Source: a bacterium (GTDB lineage Bacteria; Patescibacteriota; Patescibacteriia; CAIQCM01). From it: a stretch of DNA of 18,071 nucleotides. This document shows positions 1 to 6,611 of this stretch, in pieces. The notes beneath the pieces were generated by a model. It did not search any database and had not been told where the DNA came from. It saw only the letters and a list, made by a program, of their open reading frames with translations. A program made the translations under genes and the position numbers. The stretch is taken from NCBI GenBank assembly GCA_023246535.1, contig JAHFIF010000001.1, positions 27,797 through 45,867 of the forward strand, in the 5' to 3' direction. The first letter of the stretch is position 1, and every line of letters begins with the position of its first letter.

Positions 1-97
1 GCGCGACGAATTGATCCTCTCCGCCCAATCCTGCCCCGTCTCCGCCATCTCCATTTGGGACATGGAAACCGGCGAACGCCTTTACCCGAAAGATTAA
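1..97 (+). CDS. Ferredoxin, C-terminal fragment (5' end outside window)
   Basis: Only the last 31 codons are present, read from base 2 to a TAA at 95-97. The visible residues include SAQSCPVSAISIWDMETGE followed by LYPKD and the stop. A single Cys-Pro followed by AI and a short acidic tail is the usual ending of small 4Fe-4S ferredoxins, where this Cys is the last cluster ligand and the Pro follows it. Such proteins carry electrons between soluble redox enzymes in the cytoplasm. The upstream CxxCxxC part lies outside the window, so the cluster type and partner cannot be judged. The family call rests on this short motif only. Confidence 0.6.
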   Translation, partial: RDELILSAQSCPVSAISIWDMETGERLYPKD

Positions 98-473
98 TCG
101 TTTTTCTGCGTAGTCGAGTTCATCTCGACGAGCGTAGCGCGGTATTTGCTACCGTTTCGTTCCCGCCTTAAGCGAGCGGAGTGAAGAGGAAATATTTTGG
201 GAACATCGCACAGGAGGGCTCCCGCCCGACGAGCGTAGTGCGATACTCGCCATCGTTTCATCCCCACCCTTAAGCGAGCGAATGAGGAACAGTGTTTTAG
301 AAACATCGCACAGCGAGCCTCCGGCGAGCGAGCGTAGTGCGTTCCGCCCGAGAAGCGGAACGACGCGCGTTTCTAAAACACTGTTCCTCATTCAGCGAGC
401 GACTTTTCCACAGCGCGCTATTGCGCTAAAGAGTAGACGGCGATAAAGTGGTCGCAAGTTTCACATTCTACGA
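98..473. repeat. Non-coding region with ~100-bp degenerate tandem repeats and a 24-bp inverted repeat
   Basis: No convincing gene is seen here. The core GAGCGTAGYGCG recurs at 130, 231 and 330, a period of about 100 bases. Each copy is followed at similar distances by further shared words: an AGCGAGCG block (171, 272 and, in altered context, 394) and an ACATCGCACAG block (203, 303). A perfect 24-bp inverted repeat has its arms at 281-304 and 369-392, so the third copy is partly in inverted orientation. Smaller hairpins are GTCGAG/CTCGAC (113-118 with 124-129) and GTTCCGC/GCGGAAC (341-347 with 355-361). No T-tract follows any of these, so they are not simple terminators. The array resembles a REP- or MITE-like intergenic element; its function is unknown. 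Confidence 0.7.
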
Positions 474-482
474 TTGCGCTAC

Positions 483-1553
483 ATGCTAATTGATGACGCA
501 AAGACGATCGCGCGCCTCGACTCGGGCAATGTCCGAGCTTCGATTGGCGCTCTTCCCGACCAGGTCGCTTCGGCCTGGCGCGATGCGCGCAAAGTTTTTG
601 TCGGCGCGCCTTATAAGCACGCCGATCAGATCGTCGTCGCCGGCATGGGCGGCTCTTCGTTGCCCGCACACATCATAAATTCGGTCTATGGCCGCGCTTT
701 GCGCGTGCCATTTTCGTTTTTTAACGGCTACGAATTGCCCGGTTCCGTCGGTCGCAACAGCGTGGTCGTTGTTTCTTCGTATTCCGGCACGACCGAAGAG
801 ACGCTTGCTTGTTTTAAGGCGGCAAAACAGCGCAAAGCCAAGATCGTCGGCATTACGAGCGGCGGCCCGCTGGCCAAGTTGCTGCGCCGCGAAAAGGCGC
901 CGACCTATATTTTTGATCCGATCCATAATCCTTGCCACCAGCCGCGCCTGGGTATCGGCTACACGGCCGCCGGGCTGCTCGGCTTGCTTGATTCGATGAA
1001 AGCGATCGGCGTCAGCACGTCCGATGTTGCCAAGGTGCCTGATGAATTGCGCGCGCTTACCGCCGACTGGTCGCCGGAAATTCCCGGCAATGACAATCCG
1101 GCCAAGCTGATGGCGCATGCGCTCGCCGGCACCGTCCCGGTCATCGTGTCCGCCGAACATCTCATGGGCAACGCCCACGCTTTTCAGAACGAGATCCATG
1201 AATGCGCCAAACAGTTCTGCGTCGCTTTTCCCATCCCCGAGCTTAACCATCACCTGATGGAAGGGCTGACCAATCCGGACGAGCTGCGCCGCCTGCTCGC
1301 CTTTCTCTTCATCGATTCCGAACTGTACGCCGAACGGATCGCGCACCGCTTCAAGGTCACGCAAAAGGTGCTGGCCAAACAGGGTTACGGCTACAATTTG
1401 TGGCGCGCGAACTCGCTCACGCCCATCGGCCAAGCCTTTGAAACGCTGGCCTTCGGCAGCTGGGTGTCCTTCTACATGGCGATACAGAACCGGATCGATC
1501 CCTCCAACATCCCCTGGGTTGACTTCTTTAAGAAGGAACTCGGCCGCGGATGA
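483..1553 (+). CDS. Bifunctional phosphoglucose/phosphomannose isomerase
   Basis: A 356-residue SIS-fold enzyme predicted to interconvert glucose-6-phosphate or mannose-6-phosphate with fructose-6-phosphate in the cytoplasm. This supplies glycolysis and hexose precursors for glycans. The sequence shows the first sugar-phosphate loop AGMGGSSLPA (about residues 53-62), the SIS phosphate-binding motif SSYSGTTEET (98-107), QPRLGIGY (153-160), the NEIHE segment with the likely catalytic Glu237, and PELNHHLMEG with His256/257. It ends in the family-typical DPSNIPWVDFFKKEL. The length fits the archaeal/CPR PGI/PMI family (TIGR02128-like). I chose ATG 483, because MLIDD followed by the LDxxN segment is the normal family start. 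A TTG at 474 is also in frame. Neither has an evident Shine-Dalgarno sequence. Downstream glycosyltransferases make a sugar-supply role plausible. Confidence 0.9.
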   Translation: MLIDDAKTIARLDSGNVRASIGALPDQVASAWRDARKVFVGAPYKHADQIVVAGMGGSSLPAHIINSVYGRALRVPFSFFNGYELPGSVGRNSVVVVSSYSGTTEETLACFKAAKQRKAKIVGITSGGPLAKLLRREKAPTYIFDPIHNPCHQPRLGIGYTAAGLLGLLDSMKAIGVSTSDVAKVPDELRALTADWSPEIPGNDNPAKLMAHALAGTVPVIVSAEHLMGNAHAFQNEIHECAKQFCVAFPIPELNHHLMEGLTNPDELRRLLAFLFIDSELYAERIAHRFKVTQKVLAKQGYGYNLWRANSLTPIGQAFETLAFGSWVSFYMAIQNRIDPSNIPWVDFFKKELGRG

Positions 1554-1569
1554 AGCTCTTTCGGTCACT

Positions 1570-1600
1570 GCTCTGTCCTACCCATGCTTGGGGACAGAGC
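1570..1600 (+). repeat. Inverted repeat downstream of the isomerase gene
   Basis: GCTCTGTCC at 1570-1578 pairs perfectly with GGACAGAGC at 1592-1600 around a 13-nt loop. There is no following T-run, so by itself it is not a standard terminator. It sits just upstream of the canonical one and may help shape the 3' end of the mRNA. Confidence 0.6.
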
Positions 1601-1613
1601 GGTATCGAATACT

Positions 1614-1650
1614 AGGGTGCAGACTTCAGGTTTGCGCCCTTTTGTTTTTT
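1614..1650 (+). terminator. Rho-independent terminator after the isomerase gene
   Basis: AGGGTGC (1614-1620) pairs with GCGCCCT (1634-1640), with one U-G wobble. The stem is followed directly by TTTGTTTTTT. The position, about 60 nt after the isomerase stop and before the next gene, fits the end of that transcript. Confidence 0.8.
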
Positions 1651-1674
1651 GTGCCGAACTGTTAGCTTTATGCT

Positions 1675-3279
1675 ATGGGCGAGACCGACCCGATAAACAC
1701 TAATCATCAAGAACTAAATTCCAAAAATTCTTTTTGGAATTTAGTTCTTAGTGTTTGGAATTTACCCAAGGCATTCCCTTGGGTCCGCGAGGTTGGGGTT
1801 TTTGCGGTCATGCTGGCGCTGTACCTGCCGCTGCAGCAAAGCCAGTCATTCGCCGACCCCGATTCTTTCTATCATCTGAAGATGGCCGAGCTCATCGCCG
1901 CGCACGGTCCGGTCCGGAATTTCATCTGGCTGCCGTTCACGACGCTGGCGACCTTTTTTGCCGATCAGCATTTTTTGTATCATGTCGCGCTCATTCCCTT
2001 CATAAAAATTTTCGGTCCGCTCGCCGGCGTCAAAATTGCCACGGCGGCTTTGGCCGCTTTGGCCATTGCCGCGCTTGCCTGGTCGATGCGGTCCATGGGG
2101 ATCCGTTATGCGGCGTTGTTCGCGCTGGCCGCCGGCGTCATGAACGCGCTGGCTTTCCGGATCGGCCTTTCCAAAGCCTCGGCGCCGGGCGTGGCGCTGC
2201 TCGTCATCGGTTTGGCGCTGGCCGCCCGCCGCCGCACCTGGGCGCTGGCCGCGGTCGCTTTCATATATGTATGGACGCACGGCAGCTGGCCGGCCTTGGT
2301 GGGGTTGGGGACCATGGTTATTATCATCGTCTCGTGGCCGGAAAAGGGGGATAGGCCCCTCATGGCCTTGAAAAGGGGTCTGTCGCCCGTGGCCGCCCTC
2401 TGGTCCGGCGCCGCCTTCGGCGTGATCGTGAATCCATTTTTCCCTCAGAATTTGCGGTTCTATTGGGAGCAGATCGTGCAGATCGCGGTCATTAACTATC
2501 AAAGCAAGATCGGCGTCGGCGCCGAGTGGTATCCGTATGAACCCGCCCGTCTGGCGTCCGATCTGCCGCTCGTTTGCCTCATGGCCGTTGTGGCGCTCGT
2601 CGCCTTCCCCGCCATCGTCGCCGTTAACGGCGACGCGACCAGGCAAAAACGCTTGCGTCTCGCCGTCGCCATATCGGCCTGCGCCGGAACTTTTCTTCTT
2701 TTGACCCTGCGCTCGCAGCGGCACGTCGAGTATTTCGTCCCGCTGGCCGTCTCCGCCGCGGCCGCTTGGATCAGCGAGATCCGTTTTTCCGGAGCCTGGC
2801 CGTCCGTTAAAAAAAATTATGTCGCCGTAATCTTCGTCCTCGCCGGGGCGCTGGCCATGGTCATGTCTTTTGCCGCGACCGGACTGGCGCGCGCCAAAAA
2901 GGACCTGGTCGGCGGCTACAATTTCACGCTTTATCAAAAAGCCGCGGAATATCTCAAAGCCAACACCGCCGCCGGCGAAGTCGTTCTTCATGCCGACTGG
3001 GACGACATGCCGCCGCTGTTTTATTGGGACGATAAAGACAAGTATGTCATGGGGCTCGATCCGACCTTCATGTATCGCGCCAACCCAAAACGCTATTGGG
3101 ATTATGTGAATTTCACGCTCGGCAAGTCCGACGATCCGCCGTCGGTCATGAAGGAGCTGGGCGCCCGCTATGTCGTCGCCGATCGCGAGCACCGTGAATT
3201 GGAAACGATGCTGGCGCGCTCAACCCGTTTTTCCAAGGTTTATACGGACAAAGAATCGGTCATCTATTTGTTCAAATGA
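1675..3279 (+). CDS. GT-C type membrane glycosyltransferase, STT3-like (oligosaccharyltransferase-related)
   Basis: A 534-residue polytopic membrane protein with about ten or more hydrophobic helices (first about 38-54) and a soluble C-terminal domain from about residue 415. The first extracytoplasmic loop carries ADPDSFYHLKM (D61, D63). This matches the acidic DxD/DxDxYYH metal- and substrate-binding motif of STT3/PglB/AglB GT-C enzymes, which use lipid-linked sugars on the outer face of the membrane. The C-terminal part contains ADWDDMPPLFYWDD and GARYVVADRE, common in uncharacterised bacterial relatives. I did not find a WWDYG-type STT3 motif, so true protein glycosylation is not established. 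The start is uncertain: ATG 1675 has no Shine-Dalgarno sequence, and codons 12-26 lie inside a perfect palindrome (separate entry). The next in-frame ATG (1810) would cut TM1. The stop overlaps the next gene by ATGA, so the two are translationally coupled. Confidence 0.75.
   Translation: MGETDPINTNHQELNSKNSFWNLVLSVWNLPKAFPWVREVGVFAVMLALYLPLQQSQSFADPDSFYHLKMAELIAAHGPVRNFIWLPFTTLATFFADQHFLYHVALIPFIKIFGPLAGVKIATAALAALAIAALAWSMRSMGIRYAALFALAAGVMNALAFRIGLSKASAPGVALLVIGLALAARRRTWALAAVAFIYVWTHGSWPALVGLGTMVIIIVSWPEKGDRPLMALKRGLSPVAALWSGAAFGVIVNPFFPQNLRFYWEQIVQIAVINYQSKIGVGAEWYPYEPARLASDLPLVCLMAVVALVAFPAIVAVNGDATRQKRLRLAVAISACAGTFLLLTLRSQRHVEYFVPLAVSAAAAWISEIRFSGAWPSVKKNYVAVIFVLAGALAMVMSFAATGLARAKKDLVGGYNFTLYQKAAEYLKANTAAGEVVLHADWDDMPPLFYWDDKDKYVMGLDPTFMYRANPKRYWDYVNFTLGKSDDPPSVMKELGARYVVADREHRELETMLARSTRFSKVYTDKESVIYLFK
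1696..1756. repeat. Long AT-rich palindrome within the 5' end of the STT3-like gene
   Basis: AAGAACTAAATTCCAAAAA at 1709-1727 pairs perfectly over 19 bp with 1731-1749 around a TTC loop. An outer AAACACT (1696-1702) can pair with AGTGTTT (1750-1756) after a short bulge. It is strikingly AT-rich compared with the flanking genes. It stays open in the reading frame, encoding roughly KNSFWNLVLSVWNL. It is most easily explained as an inserted small palindromic element or a structured leader misread as coding. Confidence 0.75.
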
Positions 3280-4547
3280 CGAAGATCATCGCCGCCGTTA
3301 AAACGTTCTTAAATTCCACGAACCGCCGTTCCTGGGCCTGGTTCGCGGTTTTGTCGCTGGCGGCGCTCGCGCTCCGTTTTTGTTTTGCGCCGCTGCCGGG
3401 AAACGGTTACGACATGGGCGCCTTTTCCTATTGGGCAACCCGGTCGCGCCATTTCGCCTTTTTCGGATTTTATTCGTTTTTTGATTATCCGCGCCTCTCT
3501 TTTCCGAATTACGCCTTATACTTTCCGATCTTGGCCGTCATGGGCGAGGCCGCGCAGGTGGCCACCGCCGCCGGCCGGGTGCTGCTTAAAATGCCGGCGA
3601 TCCTCGGCGACGTTTTTTTGGCCGGCGCGGTTTTTGCCAGCGCCAAGCCGCGCTGGAAGCTGGCGGCGGCCGCGTTCGTGCTGTTCAATCCGGCCGTTTG
3701 GTACGTCTCCGCCGTCTTCGGACAGACCGATTGCCTGCACGCGGCGTTCATGGTTCTCGCGGTCCTGTTCGCAACAAAAAATAAATATCGCTGCGCTTGG
3801 GCGTCGCTCGCCATCGCGGTCTTTTTCAAGATCCAGGCCATCTCGATCCTGCCGCTCATTGTCGCGCTGAATTTCAAATCGTCGGGGTTTAAAAAAATGA
3901 CCGTCGAAATCGTTCCGGCGACGGTCTTAACGGCGGCCATGACCATTCCTTATCTCATCGTTTCCTCGTCGGCGGTCATCTGGCGCAGTTTTCGCGGCTC
4001 TTTCGGGATGTTCCCGATGGTGTCGATCAACGCCTGGAATCCTTGGTATCTTTTGACCTTGTTCGGCCGCGGCGATTGGGTTTACGACACGGTCAAAGTG
4101 GCCGGCATCAGCTATAAAACGATCGGGCTGGTTGCGTTTGCCGTTGCCGCCGGCCTGATCATCGCCGCCTTGCCAAAGCGGCCCGGCCGCACGGTCGTTT
4201 TCGCCGCCGCCGCCGCCATGTGCCTGGCGTTTTTCATGCTGCCGACGGAAATGCACGAGCGCTATTCCTATCCGTTCATTCCGTTCATCGCCGTAATTTT
4301 TTGCGAGTCGCCGTTTGTCGTCGGCGCGGCCGTGCTGGCGTCGCTCGTAATTTTTTTGGACATAAATTTCGTCCAGAAAATTCCCGTCATAAACTTTTCG
4401 TTCGTCAATGCCTTTGGCGGATGCCTGGGCTGGACGCTGGTTTTCATCGGGTTGTTCATTGCCTATTTTGCCTGGTACTTGCGCCGCGCGCACGCGGAAA
4501 AACAAGTTGAAGCCGCCGCTGCGCCGCCGCGCCCTACGGGAGCGTGA
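3276..4547 (+). CDS. GT-C type membrane glycosyltransferase (PMT/ALG6-like mannosyltransferase family)
   Basis: A 423-residue multi-spanning membrane protein. Features typical of bacterial GT-C polyprenyl-phosphate-sugar dependent transferases are an early acidic loop residue (Asp46 in GNGYDMGAF), KMPAILGDV, an NPAVWYVSAVFGQTD segment with a conserved Gln-Thr-Asp after a helix, and LPTEMHERYSYP (residues 322-333). This last motif matches the PTxMHERYxYP motif of the ALG6/PIG-M-like and DUF2029-like families. The enzyme is expected to move a sugar from a lipid carrier to a surface glycan on the outer face. The ATG overlaps the TGA of the upstream STT3-like gene (ATGA), indicating one operon and coupled translation. 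Its 3' end overlaps the convergent DUF2079 gene by 14 nt. The exact sugar and acceptor cannot be read from sequence. Confidence 0.75.
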   Translation: MTKIIAAVKTFLNSTNRRSWAWFAVLSLAALALRFCFAPLPGNGYDMGAFSYWATRSRHFAFFGFYSFFDYPRLSFPNYALYFPILAVMGEAAQVATAAGRVLLKMPAILGDVFLAGAVFASAKPRWKLAAAAFVLFNPAVWYVSAVFGQTDCLHAAFMVLAVLFATKNKYRCAWASLAIAVFFKIQAISILPLIVALNFKSSGFKKMTVEIVPATVLTAAMTIPYLIVSSSAVIWRSFRGSFGMFPMVSINAWNPWYLLTLFGRGDWVYDTVKVAGISYKTIGLVAFAVAAGLIIAALPKRPGRTVVFAAAAAMCLAFFMLPTEMHERYSYPFIPFIAVIFCESPFVVGAAVLASLVIFLDINFVQKIPVINFSFVNAFGGCLGWTLVFIGLFIAYFAWYLRRAHAEKQVEAAAAPPRPTGA

Positions 4548-6426
4548 CCGGCTCGCCGATATTTTTTTCTTTGTCGTAGCTGAAGAAAAGGCTTCCGTCG
4601 GAAGCGACGTTCAGCCCGCCGATGACGGCGGCCAGCTGCAGGTGCATGTTGACCGCGGCGACGGGCACCGCGACCTCGACAATCTGGCCGGGCTTCCAGT
4701 CGCCGGTCGGATAAAGGCAATTTCCCAAGGGGCGATACGCGCCGTTTATTTTCAGCACCAGCTCGTCGGCGAGCGAGGCGTCGGTGGAAAAGAACAAATG
4801 CGTTTCCGCGCCGCCCGCGGCCGGGCTCCAGCCATGGAACGAAAGCGGGCCCATTTTTTTATCGAGCAAATTTTCGATCACCGGCCTTGTTTCGTGGACG
4901 GCGACAAAGGGCAGCGGTCCGCCCGCGCCGCGTTTCAAGACGGCGATGCCCTGGCGGTTAAAGATCACGCCGTATTTGCCGTCGGCAATGAAGGTTCGGA
5001 ATTTTTTTGCCGCCAGCGGATACACGTCGACCGACCACGAGTACTGCGGATAAACCATGGTGAAGTAGATGAAGTCGCGCTGATCAAGCACTAAGTATTC
5101 CGGCGCGAGCGGCAAGATGTAGGCGGAGGTGCCGTATTGTTTTTTTCCGATCCAAAAATAGCTCATCGGCCAGACGAATGGGCGCGATGACAATTCCGTG
5201 AGCGTGTCGAACGAGGCGACGACCGGCGCGTCTTTGGGAATGAGATCGACCGCCGCCTGCAGCGCCTGTTCGCGCGCGTTCGGAAGCGCCAGACTCTTCG
5301 CCAACCCGAGGCCGGGTCCGTAGACAAACCAAACGTAAACGCTGGCGACGATAACCAGGACCGGAACGAGATCTTTGGGAATTAATTTAAAGGGTTTTTT
5401 CATCGCCATGAACCGTTCATAGCCGTCGATGGTCGACAGCATGATCGCCGGCAGGAACGCCGCCGCATATTGCGATTTGATGATGACGAGCTCGGCGCCG
5501 TCGCGCGAGAGCATGTATTCGGCGGTCACAATGGCGATGAGGAGCAGGAAGCGCGGGCGCAGGAACGGCAGGAAGATCACCGGCAGCATGAGGACGATGA
5601 CCAAATAGAGGTTGACCGGCTTGAGAAAGTGCAGCGCAACGCGCAGCGGGTGCGCAAGCGCCGCCGCCGCGATCGCGAGCGGCGTCCGGCCGAGCCAGTC
5701 GTAGTAGACGAAGAACTTATACGTGCCGTCGGGATTGAAATGGGTGATCGCCATTTGGTCGATCGTAAAAGCGGCGACGGCCAAAACAACGGGCAGCGCC
5801 GCCCAGCGCCAAAGATCGCGCGGCTGCTTGCGGCCGCGGATCGTCTCGAAGAGGGCGAGGAAGGCAAAGCCGATGACGATAAACGACATGTCCTCGCGGC
5901 AAAGCAGCAGCGCGATAACCATGGCCATGAACGCGCGCCAACGGTTTTTCAAGAAGAAGTACGCAGCGAAAAGAACGAGCGGAACGGCAAAGGTGATCAG
6001 GTGAAATTCAAAAAAGGCCAGGTTCCAAACGTACGGATTCACGAGCCAGAGCAGCGGGAAAAGCAGCCGGGTCAGGGGCTTATCGAATTTCATTTTCGCA
6101 ATTAGCCAGACAGGGATCGCCGAAACGGCGACAACGGCCACGTTCAAAAATACCAGCGTGAGCGGGTGGGGAAGGAGCGCATAAAGCGGCGCCAGCGCGA
6201 GAATGAGCCATTCGGCGTGGTCACCCAGGTAGCTGGGCGGGTTGATGGATGTGGCAAACCAATGGCCATGGAGCGTATTCCAAAAAGCTTGGTTGTAAAT
6301 GGCCAGGTCAAAGCCATTAAAACCAAGCCGAAAATACTTGAAAATGCTGATCGTAAAAATGATCGCGACAAAACCCGCCACCCCGGCCCATAGGATCATT
6401 TTTTCACGTTTTGCAGTCATAAACAT
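4534..6426 (-). CDS. DUF2079 family polytopic membrane protein
   Basis: A 630-residue protein with about eleven hydrophobic segments and a soluble, beta-rich C-terminal region of roughly 200 residues. The N-terminal part matches the DUF2079 family, with GFDLAIYNQAFWNTLHG (Asp40), SYLGDHAEWLILALAPLYAL, an NPYVWNLAFFEFH loop and the LLCREDMSF helix. DUF2079 proteins resemble GT-C glycosyltransferases, and the FD pair and the GDH/REDM motifs are candidates for sugar or metal contacts, but no activity is proven. The C-terminal YPTGDWKPGQIVEV stretch resembles a module seen at the end of other CPR envelope glycosyltransferases. Two starts are possible, ATG 6426 and ATG 6420. A TAGAAT box lies directly upstream, so the second start would fit a leaderless transcript. 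The gene converges on the two GT-C genes and overlaps the second by 14 nt. Confidence 0.8.
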   Translation of the reverse strand: MFMTAKREKMILWAGVAGFVAIIFTISIFKYFRLGFNGFDLAIYNQAFWNTLHGHWFATSINPPSYLGDHAEWLILALAPLYALLPHPLTLVFLNVAVVAVSAIPVWLIAKMKFDKPLTRLLFPLLWLVNPYVWNLAFFEFHLITFAVPLVLFAAYFFLKNRWRAFMAMVIALLLCREDMSFIVIGFAFLALFETIRGRKQPRDLWRWAALPVVLAVAAFTIDQMAITHFNPDGTYKFFVYYDWLGRTPLAIAAAALAHPLRVALHFLKPVNLYLVIVLMLPVIFLPFLRPRFLLLIAIVTAEYMLSRDGAELVIIKSQYAAAFLPAIMLSTIDGYERFMAMKKPFKLIPKDLVPVLVIVASVYVWFVYGPGLGLAKSLALPNAREQALQAAVDLIPKDAPVVASFDTLTELSSRPFVWPMSYFWIGKKQYGTSAYILPLAPEYLVLDQRDFIYFTMVYPQYSWSVDVYPLAAKKFRTFIADGKYGVIFNRQGIAVLKRGAGGPLPFVAVHETRPVIENLLDKKMGPLSFHGWSPAAGGAETHLFFSTDASLADELVLKINGAYRPLGNCLYPTGDWKPGQIVEVAVPVAAVNMHLQLAAVIGGLNVASDGSLFFSYDKEKNIGEPVTLP

Positions 6427-6432
6427 ATTCTA
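6427..6432 (-). promoter_or_regulatory. Possible -10 box (TAGAAT) for the DUF2079 gene
   Basis: On the minus strand TAGAAT abuts the first ATG (6426), and the second in-frame ATG (6420) lies about 7 nt downstream, where a transcript would start. No good -35 hexamer is seen at 16-19 nt, so this is a weak call. Confidence 0.3.
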
Positions 6433-6500
6433 CACTAATTTCGTTTGAATTCGATATTCGACAATATGGTGAGCTTGCCGAACCATTCGGCCCGTCCCAC

Positions 6501-6529
6501 TTGACTTTTCTTCGTTTTTATGCTAAATT
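6501..6529 (+). promoter_or_regulatory. Sigma70-type promoter with TGn extended -10, for the PBP gene
   Basis: TTGACT (6501-6506), a 17-nt spacer, then TAAATT (6524-6529) preceded by TGC. The layout is identical to the promoters at 8952 and 11655. Transcription should begin near 6536, giving a leader of about 75 nt. Confidence 0.8.
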
Positions 6530-6564
6530 ACGATGTTTCGTGGGCCATCCGCGAAATGCGTTTT

Positions 6565-6606
6565 CCCGTACGTTTTACGGGTCTGGTGTTTGAAAACTAG
6601 AGGAGG
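6565..6606 (+). promoter_or_regulatory. PBP leader: hairpin, TTGAAAA box and strong Shine-Dalgarno
   Basis: CCCGTA (6565-6570) pairs with TACGGG (6576-6581). It is followed by TTGAAAA (6590-6596) and AGGAGG (6601-6606), five bases before ATG 6612. The Shine-Dalgarno sequence fixes the start codon. The TTGAAAA word recurs upstream of the Shine-Dalgarno sequence in two other leaders in this window. Confidence 0.6.
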
Positions 6607-6611
6607 CCACC

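Noticed and set aside
98..473. CRISPR array
   Set aside because: Units are about 100 bp and diverged throughout, without short identical repeats and unique spacers, and no cas genes are near.
486..1568. 360-codon open frame opposite the isomerase gene
   Set aside because: It mirrors the isomerase frame and has shadow-like composition; the plus strand has all the family motifs.
1669..1679. Promoter directly at the start of the STT3-like gene
   Set aside because: The -10-like TATGCT/TGC-TATGGG is present but no -35 hexamer fits 16-18 nt upstream, and the start would fall inside the reading frame; kept only as a remark.
1846..3192. 448-codon open frame opposite the STT3-like gene
   Set aside because: Gly/Arg/Asp-rich shadow without hydrophobic or domain pattern.
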